From: Panorpa germanica
Taxonomy: Eukaryota; Arthropoda; Insecta; Mecoptera; Panorpidae
Length of the DNA: 64,000 nucleotides
Assembly: GCA_963678705.1 (NCBI GenBank)
Contig: OY783205.1
Span: forward strand, 16,802,001 to 16,866,000
Reading direction: 5' to 3'
The stretch's first letter is position 1; every line of letters begins with the position of its first letter. Below, one piece after another: positions 1-12,135 of the stretch. The notes under the pieces are model-generated. The model was not told the origin of the DNA, made no database searches, and saw nothing but the letters and a program-made list of their open reading frames with translations. The position numbers were made by a program, and so were the translations under genes.

Positions 1-3000
1 AACTTTTGGATAATAAAAAAAAAAACGTCAATATATATATTAAAAAAAAGATCATTTCCCCTTAAAAAGTAAAAATGGTTACTATTGCAAAAGAAATTAA
101 TAATTTATCTATACTTTTTGGGGCACCCTCTCCTAAGTTGCCTGTGCTTAAAAGGGGCCCTAATAGTCGAATAAGAAGTGTAGCAACAACTGCAGCTTTT
201 TTAATAATGTAAGGCACGAAATGAACATAAATTCTATAGAATTTGTAATTACTGCACTAAAGTGGTATGGCCGTGACAATCGGAGACAGAAGTATAGTCC
301 GACAGTCAATTCCAAAACTTTAAAATACTTTATGGTAGACTAATTTCTTTTTATTGGAGACGACTGTACTGGTGACATAGAGACTTTCATATGCAGGCAA
401 ACCATACAATCACACACATACTATTACAATCACACTACACGGCTATTATCTTTTTTTATATTTATACTTTAAATAATAATATCTTTTCAACAAATCAATA
501 AAGGAAAAGTATTTTTACATCTGAATTTTCCAATTTCTTTGTTTTATTAAATATTAGCTTTTTAGAGCATTCCTAAAAATCGTTTTTCAGATATACAAGA
601 TATAAAGACAAAGAGGCACAGGCCTTTATGTCTTTTCCTTTTATACTTTATCGACCCGTTGCAGGTTAATTATGTGCATTTTACGAGATATGCAAAAATT
701 ATAAATAAATAAATGTAGTTTTAAAATTTTATATTAAAAGATTTATAATAGTTAATAAACACAAAAATGACAAATATTAATAATGATAAACTAAAGTACA
801 TGAATGTCTTAAAAGACATACGCATACAATGGCGCCAGGCGCGAGATTCAAATACATATATAGTAATGGCTTTTTCTACTTGGATTATTGTGCGAGAATG
901 CGAAGTCCCTACGAGAATGAGACCCCGGCGGTTGCTACGCTTGCCACCCTCTAACCACCACTGGCTGTATTAACAGTGGTTTAACCCGGTAAATAAACGT
1001 TAAGACTTGTAGTAATGAATACACCAAATAAAAATCAAGCAATAGATTAATAATCATTTAAATAACGCAATATTTTTAGTACATTAAACTTAAATTATAT
1101 AAAAGTAAATTGCTGCTTTCAATTTCCTAAGTATTGTTACTATCACTTCAGAAAGAGAGTATGGCATTTTGTGTATTGGTGCCTTAGATTGTGTAATTTT
1201 TTCTATTAACTATCTTTGGTTGAAATATGTACAGGTTCCAGTATGGTGATCGCGTCCACAGCCATGTTTAACTTTGAGGCCATTTTAATGTGTACTAACT
1301 GTGTACAAATGTGTAGAAAACTATAATTTGTTTGTTAATTCTAAAGCCTTACTTGATTATTACTATTAAACTTTATTAGATTTTATTGTTCCTCGGTAGT
1401 TTTTTTTCACTTCGAAATCTATTTATTCACTGATATCATTTACATTGGGTTCTGTTTTTAGCATTATTTCTTAGAAAACGTTAATTGGGCTCATCATAAT
1501 AGGTTCTTTGGGTTCATTTGTGATTAATTTCGCATTCAATTTTCAATAATCGCGCTCAAATATAGGTAACCGTGTATCAGCTTTCATTTGCCATGTCAAT
1601 GCTAGATGGTAAGATAAGGCATTGGATACAACTAAGCATTTCTGAATGATGGTTTGAGATCTTCAGAAACATAAACTCTATCCAGTCTTGATGCTATGTT
1701 CATTCCCCTAAAGTAAGTGAAGCCCTGTTGAGTTTTATTCTTGAGGATCCAAATATCTGATAGACCTCTTTCAGTTATTAACCTATTTAATCCAGAACAG
1801 AAGTTTAGATTCCCAAGTTGGGCTCTCTGATTCAGCACACAGTTAAAATGCCAGCAATTATTAGAGGTAGTCTAAAGTTAATATGTTTGACAATAGTTTC
1901 ATTGGCAAGCTTTATGCGTTGTTGTCTAAATTTGGATTCAGAAAAATTAAATATATTAACTAATCTATGAACTTCAATAGTTACCGATAGGATACGTCCA
2001 TCTTCTACACATTTGGTATCTGTAGCTTCTATCCCCGGCCTTAACAAAAGAGAAGTTCCTCTATTATTTATGCCAATGTTTGAAATGTAGGAATATGGTT
2101 TGAAGAAACTTAATAATAACTTCTTAAATAATATTAACTTCTTGTAATAAAATTATGTCCAAATCGTGGTCTATAATAAATTGTTTCAGCATAATTTTAG
2201 ATGATGAAGAAGATATTCCATTGATGTTAAATGTTACAAATGTTCTTACTACCATTTAATAATATATTGAAGAGATAATTAACTAAAATATTACATCTTT
2301 TCTATCAACTCCTTTTCCTACCATTTTGCTGTTTTTTTTAAAATATTTTTTTCTAATACTATTTCCATTTTGGATGTGGTGGAATTATCTAAGCAATCTT
2401 CTTCCATCTCAGAATTAGCTAAAGTACCTTTATTTGATGATGATTCTACAATTTTTCTCTTATATTCCTTGTGTGCTATAGGAATTTTGGACAACATCTC
2501 ATAATTTTTAATAATCTCAATAGAATCATCATTAATATCTGTTGACATGATTTTAGTCGCACTGTTTGCTGTTGTTCCATTTTGCGTACTCTTTGCCATT
2601 CAAGGTGGAATAGTATTATTGACAAAACTTAATTCTTCATTCTTTGTTTCATTTGAAATAACACAATCAGTTACCGTTTTTACAAGCATTGTATTTCCCG
2701 CAAAGGCTGCATAGCTAAGCGTGATGCTATTACCATTAATTCTTTTGCTTATTTTCGCTAGGCAATCTTGTCCTTAATGATCTTCCTTATCACGGAATCT
2801 ACAAGTTTTCTTTTAGCTAGCATAGCTAACACAAACCTTTCTGCCAAATGGTACATACGAAGAGATTTCTTTCTTCAACATCATTTGTTTAACCTTGTAC
2901 CATTATTGACTGGGAAGGGCATAACTTTACCACATGTTTCTTTCTTAAGCATATAACCGTACCATATCCTTTTAATGCATTTTAATTGTAATATCCTGAA

Positions 3001-4611
3001 TTTCATATTTAAATTGTGCATTTGAACTATTGAAAATTTATCTGCTCTTTCTATATAAACATTAAACATATTGTCATCCGTGCCTTTATAATTAATTCTC
3101 CCATTGGTCATCTCAATAAATTCAATAAATCAATAAATGGTAACCAATTTTTACCAGCATCTTGTTTCCAATAATCTGTACTGCCATAACATCCTCAACC
3201 GATAATTTTAAATAATTTTTCAATAACATTTGTAATTCAGTAAATGTCATTTTATAAGTCACTTCGACGAATCTATTATCATGTTCCATTTTTTCTTTCA
3301 AAATCAATTTCTAACACTTTTTTAATAATTCATAATAACTTATTCAAATAGTGTGCACTATTTAAACTTTTTTTAAATGCATTTAATTTTTCATGCATGC
3401 AAAAGAAGTTGATTCCAAGAAAAACAAATGACTTATCCGGTAGTAGAAACCGTTTTACTTGTTTCGTTGTTCATAAATACAGTAAATTTCAATACAGCGG
3501 ACGGAATAGCAACATGTCCCGAGACGTTCGTATTGATAAGGGTGCAATTCTACCCACCCACACTTCATAAATTTATTTTAATAAAACAATAATTCGATTT
3601 ATGCATTCCATTCATTATAAACAATATTAAATTGAAACAAGCATTTAAAGCATGATCTTTGTAATGTAATGAAAATTATCGATTTCATTTTTCATTTCAT
3701 CAATTTATTTTTCAACCCCTGTTTTGAAGACCTCTCGCGGATATCGGGGCATTGCCCCTGTTGCCACCAGCCTAATTACGCCTTTGGTGTTAACAAAATA
3801 ATAGCACAGTTTGCGAATGATTTTAAATCATTGATCTATAGAACAATACATAAATAATTTATGCGCAGTAATTTTTTAATTTTATTTTATCTTTAATTAA
3901 GTCATAACTCTAAACCAATAAGGTCATAAAGTTTGCCATTTTGACGCCTATTAAGAACCCAGTAAATATTTGGTGAAGTGTCCCTTTTTGTGACACTTCA
4001 CTTCACTTCAATTATAGTTCGCATCAACTTTATCTTCATTTTTATTATATTTATTATCAAAAAAAAATTATACGCATCTCCAATATGATGATAAAGTGAC
4101 TCCAAAATGCTCCTGGATGCCAAATGTTTACTGGGAAGTCTTTTAACTAACTACAATATTTGAATTCCCATTTTTTCAGTTAAATTCTATTTTCTGTTCA
4201 AGAGAAATGGTTCATGTTTACATATTTCTTACAAAGAAAAACCTAAATCAACAACTCTAATAGATTAATAGATAGACTCTGTACATTACCGTTAGAAGTC
4301 ATGTTAAGCAACAGCTATTCTATTTAGAAGCACAACTTGACCTAAGGTAAGATTAAAACCCTTTGTTTATTGCTGAAACTACGACGACTGGATTGGAGAA
4401 TCTGCAGAACCTCAGCTTGTCTCTTGCCATGAACCATAAAGATTGTACGCTAAGAAAATTACAGCTTCCAATAAATAACTTGCATCAAATATTGCTGATA
4501 ATCAGAATGCCTTGGAAAATCTTACTTTAGGACATAAAGCAGAAATACAGGTCAACCAGTGTTGTCTCAATTTCTATTACAGGCCTATACAAACCACTAC
4601 AAACTATAATA
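1..4611. repeat. Long direct repeat, copy A (continues left of the window)
   Basis: This stretch is collinear with 51058-56169, with small indels and roughly nine in ten bases shared by eye. It starts at window base 1 inside the homology, so the true left edge is outside. The right edge is where both copies read 'caaactata' and then diverge (about 4611 and 56169). The repeat contains the LINE fragment at 1430-3300 plus non-coding sequence on both sides. The shared flanks make a segmental duplication or a larger composite element more likely than two independent LINE insertions. Positions 1-1420 and 3310-4611 show no convincing gene. Confidence 0.85.
1430..3300 (-). mobile_element. 5' fragment of an APE-type LINE (ORF1 plus endonuclease), decayed
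   Basis: Read on the minus strand, 3300-2290 holds pieces of a nucleic-acid-binding ORF1 in several frames, with a degenerate zinc-knuckle stretch near 2770 (in the other copy, near 54330, it reads as Cys, Asp-His, Cys followed by Pro). From about 2252 an apurinic-type endonuclease begins: TFNINGISSS, then an LLQEV motif, a RGTSLLLR segment (about 2060), GRILSVTIEV, LIIAG followed by the expected F-N-C, and finally GLSDIW, GFTYFRG and SRLDRVYVSE near 1640-1740. This order is that of jockey/R1/I-type LINE endonucleases. Stops and frameshifts separate the pieces. No reverse transcriptase follows, so the element is truncated after the endonuclease, at the same place as the copy at 52960-54850. 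Confidence 0.8.
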
Positions 4612-4966
4612 TTTAGAACACTAAATGAGCGTAAAATAACAGATGCCGCTTAAGTGATAAATGCTCCAAATGTCATCTTGCAACACACACACACACTTTT
4701 GTAGCAAATCAAATGGCAAATTGAAACTATTAGTAAACCTGATCAGCGCAATAGACATCTTACTCTATGGCTGACCTCTGAGAAGACAAATTCATGAGAC
4801 TAAACGACTGAAGTTTTCTAAATATATCACCTGAATTTAAAAAATTAATTACATTCTAAATACTAAATATTTGTTAAATAAAATGTAACAATACTTAAAA
4901 AGCCAAAAAAAAGTAAGGTTCTGTCCTTAAATAATATTTAGCAAATAAAAATACAAAAAGTAAAAT

Positions 4967-4995
4967 GATTTTTAAATAAATTTTATTTAAAAATC
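4967..4995. repeat. Perfect short palindrome next to the 3' end of the microexon gene
   Basis: Two 14-nt arms (GATTTTTAAATAAA and its complement) flank one T. The palindrome carries an AATAAA hexamer on each strand, the minus-strand one at 4982-4987. It lies about 115 nt downstream of the terminal-exon stop codon at 5109, a fitting place for 3'-end formation of the minus-strand gene. The link to polyadenylation is inference. Confidence 0.6.
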
Positions 4996-5108
4996 AACTG
5001 TTACATTATCAATTTAGAATTTAAGAATTTACAAAAACATATTCGAAAATTGAATCTTAAATAATTACGACAATGTATAAATATGAACAATTGCAATCTT
5101 CCTGTGTA

Positions 5109-5143
5109 TTACGTATAATTTGGAGGATGACATCTGGCAGAAA
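5109..5143 (-). CDS. Terminal exon of the microexon gene
   Basis: A good acceptor (tttttgtttcag, minus strand) precedes 5143. In the shared phase the exon completes one codon, reads [10 protein letters not shown] and stops at 5109-5111. A minus-strand AATAAA follows at 4982-4987. The other two frames are also open for a while, so the phase is chosen from the upstream exons rather than from this one alone. Confidence 0.5.
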
Positions 5144-8100
5144 CTGAAACAAAAATAATATTATTAGAACAAGCACACAAAAACAAACATTTAAATCATT
5201 TTCTTTTTAAGCAGTTACGAGTATATTCCCATTTACATTCGCATAATAACAGTTTCAGTCTATTCAATCACATTATAATGTCTTTGCCACTCTTCTAGCT
5301 TCATGGGCGCTATATATGAATTGAATTGGATTGAAATGAAATTACAAACTGTTAGTTTCACCGCAATGTCCATTTCTTCAGCTCTCATGAGATATAAATG
5401 CGTTCTATATAAATTATTGCAGTCATTTTCGCATCTGAGGACTTTTCGTGAGAATTTATTACAAAATTGTGAATCGTTCAATATTAACCAACTTTTATTT
5501 TGTATAATATATATATATTTTATTGTAGCAATGTTTAGCATTGCTAATTTCTTAGAATAAATGCTTTTATTCGCTTAAGAATTATATTTCCAGAACACGT
5601 TCATCCATTTTGGAACGAAACGTTTTGCTACATAACCTACAAATCTTAAACTAACCCGTTGTTCTTAAACAGACTAACTTAAAACTAAAGGGATAGTTAG
5701 ATTTACCTTAGTAGAAATATCGAGCTCCTAACGGCGCCAATAGGACGATGAGGTTGTTAACGCAGACAAGAGAAACCTCTGTAAAAGAAATTGTGTTTTC
5801 GTTATTAAAAAAACAAAGAATGTCTGCAATTGAGTTGTACACCATATATGAATTCTTATATATTGCTGTAGACATATACAATTCCGTGTACGTCATTCTA
5901 CATTATGAAAATCTACACGTAATGCATTTTTCATGTTTTGTTACATGGAGCAACTGTCAAAAGTACGTCTGTTTACTTTGAAAACAAAAAACGTCATTCT
6001 AGTCCTTTTAATCATTACGTCATATAACAATACTAGATTTTTGACGCCATTACTCTACCTGCCTCCTTTTGTCCAGATATGGCATATTTATACTATGAGT
6101 TTGTCAAGTCAACTGTTTTTATAGCTGTCAAGCAGTCGGCTACCTTATTAGCCAAAAGAAACGAATATTGGAAGTACATAGATGTTTTTCTTAGCTGACA
6201 TACGATATCAACTGTATCTAGTGACAATTTCTTTACACGCCGGACGAGTTTATTTCAGTTTAAAATACGTATACAACAATAAATAACCTTGATTACTTAT
6301 GACGCACTGTGTGCCGAGAGTAGCGACGTATGACGCCAAAAATCCGAATCAAATTTCAATCCAAACGAAAAATATTCATATATGTTACAGTAAAAATTCA
6401 AAATATTCAAAGATAAAAAGGCTCAATACTTACTGCTGCTTCCAGTAGTTTCTTCTTCTTCCTTAGGCACGGGATAATCTGAATTTAGTTTAACCAAAGA
6501 CAAAACAAATCGTTATTAGATTTTAAATAAATATTAACTATAAATAATACGGTGGACGGTGTCTACGCTTCAATGATGTTGACAGGAGAACGACTTACTT
6601 TCTGAGAGTGAGACGAAATGTTTATCAAAATGTGACATTTTTATACAATTGTTTATTTGACTTAAAGCGGTACTAACCACCTGTTTCACAGTAATAGTAT
6701 TGGTTGGGAACAAACAATTTGTAAAATAATGTGGCTTAAGTAGGATAATATTGTAATTAAACGAAAGAAAGAACCATCCACATGAACACAGAAAAAGGAA
6801 CTTACAACCTGGAGCTATGTATAAAATATAATAAGTGTCAAGTCATTTTAAGTGTAATCGGATACACAATCCTGGAAACGATATCCTGAGATTGAAAATA
6901 AAATACCAAAGAATATATTTTGAATCATTGAACAAGAACTTACCATCATCTTCCCTTTCTATGTGAAACGAAATTTTATGATTAAAATAAGATTTGTTTG
7001 TTTTAAGCAGGTTAGATGACCGTGCACCTTTGGTAAATGAGAGGCAATTTTTAAAGTAAAACTATTTAAGTGCTATAAAGATTCATCGCTATTGATGTTG
7101 TATGACGAAATACTGAGAATAAAATGAATAATTTTCAATAGAACGGGATTAAAATAGATTAATATTGTTACTATTTTTAACGGTGTGCATGCAAACAGAA
7201 ACACTAAGTATTGAGTACTTATAATCAATCAATAGTAGAAAACAATGTATTTATTACGTCCAATGTGAAAACCGCGAACAATTTTGAACCAATTTTTGTC
7301 TTTCAAGATGAATTCTTCTAATATACATACTGATGATTTTAGAGTTATTTATTATTAAATAATTTAATCGTTGAAACGTACGACTGTTGCTAAAGAATAG
7401 ACTTCTACAAAATAAGAAAACACTAACGGATCATATCTCCAAGTATTCAACTTCAATTAGTGGTCGCTGTAGTTGTTATAGATACTTTTCTTTTGTATTG
7501 GATTTTTAATTACTATTTCCTATACAGAATTTAACACTTACTACCTGTAATGTTGAAACCAATTAGAAGAATATTACTTTCTTAGATAGCGGACAACACT
7601 ACTGCTTAATTGTACTAAACAACCAACCCTTGAAACTACAGGGTTAGTTCTCAATTGAACTCGAGGTCCGACATTCTGTATATGTAATTTCAAGATTTTG
7701 AAGAAATTACTTTCTTTTGGCAAATGAAGAGCTAACTTAATAAAGGATTTGCATGAAACCACAACTTTTAAGGAGACTTCGCCATACTTTTAAATTACAA
7801 TGCCACTTCGCGTTGGTGTGAAACTTCTTTCGACGGCACTGCACACAGGCACATGAACCGAACCATGTGTCCAATAATCCTAAAATAGAATGGATTGCAT
7901 TTGTTTTCTCTCGTTCCATGTATTTCTACCCTTCCGCTGCTTTCCAATCGCAGGAACAAATTTTGTTAACATCTCCCTTTTTACAACAAAATTTGTTTTC
8001 GATGTCAAGGCAAGTTCTAGTGTCAGTGGCATTGGTATTGCTACAGCGAGTCTCTGTTTACAGCAGCGTCGTTTTTAGTTAATCTTTTATGACATTTTCA

Positions 8101-11100
8101 CATTACAAATTGTATTCAAGTTAAACATTGATATAAACTTACGTGCTACTATTGGTGGTGCTGGCGCTACATAAGCAAATAAACAAAGTTGTTAACACGA
8201 GTACATGAAAAAATTAATTCAGATGCACATGTGTATAATGAGAATTCAAAAAGGTGCAGTGGCATACAACTGAATAGAATACTATAGGAGAATTTTTTTA
8301 TATTTTGAGAAGAAAATCATAATTAAAAAATTTTCCTATGATTGGAAAATTATTATCGATTTAGAGAACGTTACATCAGAGAATTAATCTTCCAATTTTA
8401 TGGCAATAACATCTAATTGATCAGTTTACCGTACCGTTTTGTACTTTGTACTGTTAAAAATAATTTATTTTAAATTTAAAATATTATTTTGTTAAAGTCG
8501 GTAAGTAAAATTATCCGGAGTCGTAAATTTTTTTACCGACTCCCTGGTTATTTTTGATAATTTACACAAAACATTTATAATTGTTGCGTGACTTGAAAGA
8601 GACGTCGGTGCTAATTTTTGCATAAGAGTTTATAGGAGTCAGCTAAGTGTAAAAAATTGAATAAAACAAAAAATATAAATGACACTCGTTTACTTAGTTG
8701 CTGTAAAGATGAATCCCAAGACAACGAGAATCCAAAGTGGTGAGATAATAATTAAATTAGTGACAACCTTACATTTTGTATTTTATTTATTCGTAAGATA
8801 TATTTAAAATCTCTTCAGAATACCTAATGTGGGAAGAGGTAAAGAAAAACAACTTGAGAAGATTTGAGAGCGATAAGGTGGGAGGAAAAAATGAAGAACG
8901 CAGCCCGCGGACTGGAGGAAGTGATAAGTGAACATATTAAAATTGGAAAAAATTATTACGAAGATAGAATGATATTGGCGGTGGAGGAAGGAAAAGAGGT
9001 ACGGAATCTGATAAAGAAAATAGGTGGTGTAGAGGTCCAACAACATTAAAGGAGGAAGAGGATAAATGAAGCAAAGCACTAAAAGAATGTAGCAATACCT
9101 GAAAAAAACAGGGAGGTAATGAAAAGAAAATAATCGCGAGGTTTAGACTAGGGAATAAATAAAGGGGTACTGCACTGTATGTAGGGTGATGCTGTATAAT
9201 TATGATGTGTGCCAAGGTATGACGTGTAGGGAGAAGTTGGGTAGAAGGAGAAAACGAAATGGATGATTGAAGTTAAGAGTAAGTAAAGGGTAATTTATTC
9301 ACAGGAAGATGAAGCACGATATTAAACTGATAAACGAAGAATATTTTCTATGTTTTTTCTAATTAGAAAGTAGATCAATGGAGTTTTGTAGGGTTTAGCT
9401 TGGAACGGCTAAGAAACTAACGCACTGCGCTAAAACTTTTACCGTAAAACAGTAATGAACTTCCTATGGATTTAATTGTTTTGTAGAAAGAGTAATTGAA
9501 GTAATCACTGCACAGTGCATCCGAAGTGCGTTTACTGCACTGACTACTAATGCATTTACGTCACATAAAGGTCTACTTACGGTCTATGGTACAAATCGAT
9601 ATATTACGTATTTGATATTTTTTACTCAAATAACAAATTAAGCAACTATAATTATTAACAGAATATAAATTTTCTCAATTTCAAGTAAATTTCTCTTATT
9701 TTTACTTATTTTCAATCATTATTGTGTTTAGTATTTATGTTTTCTGTCTTCCCCTATTTGTTATTCTTCAACACGTTAACTGTGCATTTGATATCTTCGT
9801 AAAGAGGAGTCTACTTGGGGAATGGTTCGTTTGTTGAACCAAGGAGGCAATTCATATACAAAGTAAACTTAAAAGTCTAATCTTAAAAAATGATGGTAGT
9901 TGAAGGAGAGGTAGTTAAGAAGAGTAGTAAGAGAATGGTAGTAGTAAGAGGAAAGTAACTCATGCATCGTAGTTTTGTAAAACTTACAATCTTTTTTAAA
10001 CATATTTGTATTAAATTATAGTACTCTAATAATTTTGTGTCGTTTGTAGTATATTTTAATATTTAATTAACCCAAGATTCGTGCAGATTGGTTTAAAACT
10101 TACTGCCTGTATTTAGAAAAAAACAATTCAATTGTTTAGTGTGACAATGTCAAGGTCCGTTTGTCATGTGAATATAACGTTACCATGTGTGATAATCCTA
10201 TCCTGCTTGGGATAATTCTATCCTATGATATCCTACTTAAAAAATGGCGAGAAATTTATGTGAAAAACTTTGCAAACATAGTTCCCATGTAGGTATTAAT
10301 TTCAAAATAAATAGAAAAAATTTCTTGTCTAGCACGTGTTATTCCAAAAACAGTTGCTAATGATAGAAAGGAGAATAAATTAATAAAAGGGAAGTTTAAA
10401 TCCTTTAAATATCAGCAACTCATAACTTCAATTACGGGTAGTTCTTCAGGAAATGGCATTACGTCTCACAGTACATGTTAATTACCAGTTTCATCCCTTA
10501 GTAAATAACTTTTTATTCTTCTTATTATATGTCTTAACAGTAATTTTGTCTTTATCAGTTGACGAAACTAAGATGACGTAAGTAAATACACACCGTCTGT
10601 TGTAGTAATGGAAAGTAATGCAATTCCAAAGCGTAATTTGTAAAAAAGAAACTGGTTTAGATAGAACATGGTTTTATAATATATTGCAGAGTCTCTCAGA
10701 GGAAATATGAGAATCTGATATTTTTGAGGTCCTAAAATCTTACTAAATAAGATCCGGAGCAACAGCTCCTTTTACATCTTCTTCTGCTCTTTCCTTTGAA
10801 AGGCTCAACAATTATTAAAATCAATAACAGTTAGTTGATTTATTTACTAGCAATAATTTAAGCGATTAAACTTGCCTTGGCCTACACATAAAACGTTAAT
10901 ATAATGATAGGTTGTAAAAATACAAACAAACAAACAAACTGCGATGAAGTTGGCATACTCACAAACTACGCACAAACGATGGAAAATTATTTTATTGTGT
11001 GTTTGTAAAAAAAATGGTGGAAAAAGAATACATAAAATGTGGAAATACAAAATAGAGGTCATTGAGGTAGTAGAAGAATTTAGATATCTGGGTTACACTT

Positions 11101-12070
11101 TTAAAAAGAACAATGGAGAAGATGCTCAGATAAGGGAGGCAGCAAAAAAGGCAGAGTTAGCAATGCGACGGGTGTGGGGATTAGGAGAAAAGGTATTTGG
11201 GGGAGACATACAAAAGAGACAATGGATGTTCGACAGATTAATAACCAGTATGATGGTGTATGGAACAGAGATATAAGGGTGGAAGGAGCAAGAGAAGTTG
11301 GAAATACAGAAGAGATGCAATTAAATGGATACTAGGGCTGGACAGGTGCACGCCAGGTTTACATGGACATGGAGGAGCTAAAAAGGGACAAGATAAGAAT
11401 TAAAGCAGGTGAAAGAGCAATAAAATATGAGGAGAAAATGAGCAGTGCTGAAAGCAAAATTTTAAAAGAAAATAAGGGAGGAGAGCATAAAGAAAGGGGA
11501 AGGGAGGCCCGAAAAAAAAAAGGAGTATTTTGAGAGGAATGGAATGGAGATCGAGGAGACATAGAGAAGGAGAGAAGGAGGCACAAGAGTGGAAGAGTAG
11601 CTAAGGAGAAGGGATAAGGAGATACAGTAACAGGAAAAAATCGAGAAGAGCTATTGTAATTACAATACAAAATATAAAAGGATTTGGGAAAGAAATATAC
11701 CTCAGTACTTAATAGAAAAAGACATATAAAACATAAGGGCAGCAAGGTTTAGATTGGGAAATGAGGAAAAAGGAAACAGATACTGGGAAAGTAGAGAAGA
11801 AAGAATGTGTAGTGTGTGGAACGGATTACGAAACACTGGAGCACATTAAGTTTGATTGTAAGGAAAAAGTAGTGAGCGAAATGAATATTGGGCAGCTCTT
11901 AAAAGAGGGAAGGAAGTGAACAGATGTATGGCAGAAATAACTAGAAGAAGGAAGGCTGAAGCTATTTAAATTTTTTGAAAATGTGCAAAACCATGTACTT
12001 TCTTGTAGATATTAGGAAAATTGAGGTTTTTGTTTTTGGTTCTGGTAGAAGGAAATTATATTATTCCTAT

Positions 12071-12135
<65 letters not shown>

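Noticed and set aside
5260..5560. Open frames on both strands (85-93 codons)
   Set aside because: They overlap each other, show no domain and lie in an intron-like region; chance openness.
8500..8550. Small inverted repeat GTCGGTAA...TTACCGAC with a plus-strand AAG-TCG-GTAAGT
   Set aside because: On the opposite strand from the gene, with AAG rather than YAG; most likely a short stem from an old MITE.
9988..9990. 3-nt candidate exon ATT
   Set aside because: Acceptor is AAAAAG with no pyrimidine tract; kept only as a weak note.
10776..10793. 18-nt candidate exon GAAAGAGCAGAAGAAGAT
   Set aside because: The acceptor would be AAG and the donor GTAAAA, and after the TTT exon it would create TGA in the shared phase.
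11359..11745. 128-codon minus-strand frame rich in Ser, Phe and Leu
   Set aside because: Shadow of the purine-rich plus-strand LINE relic.
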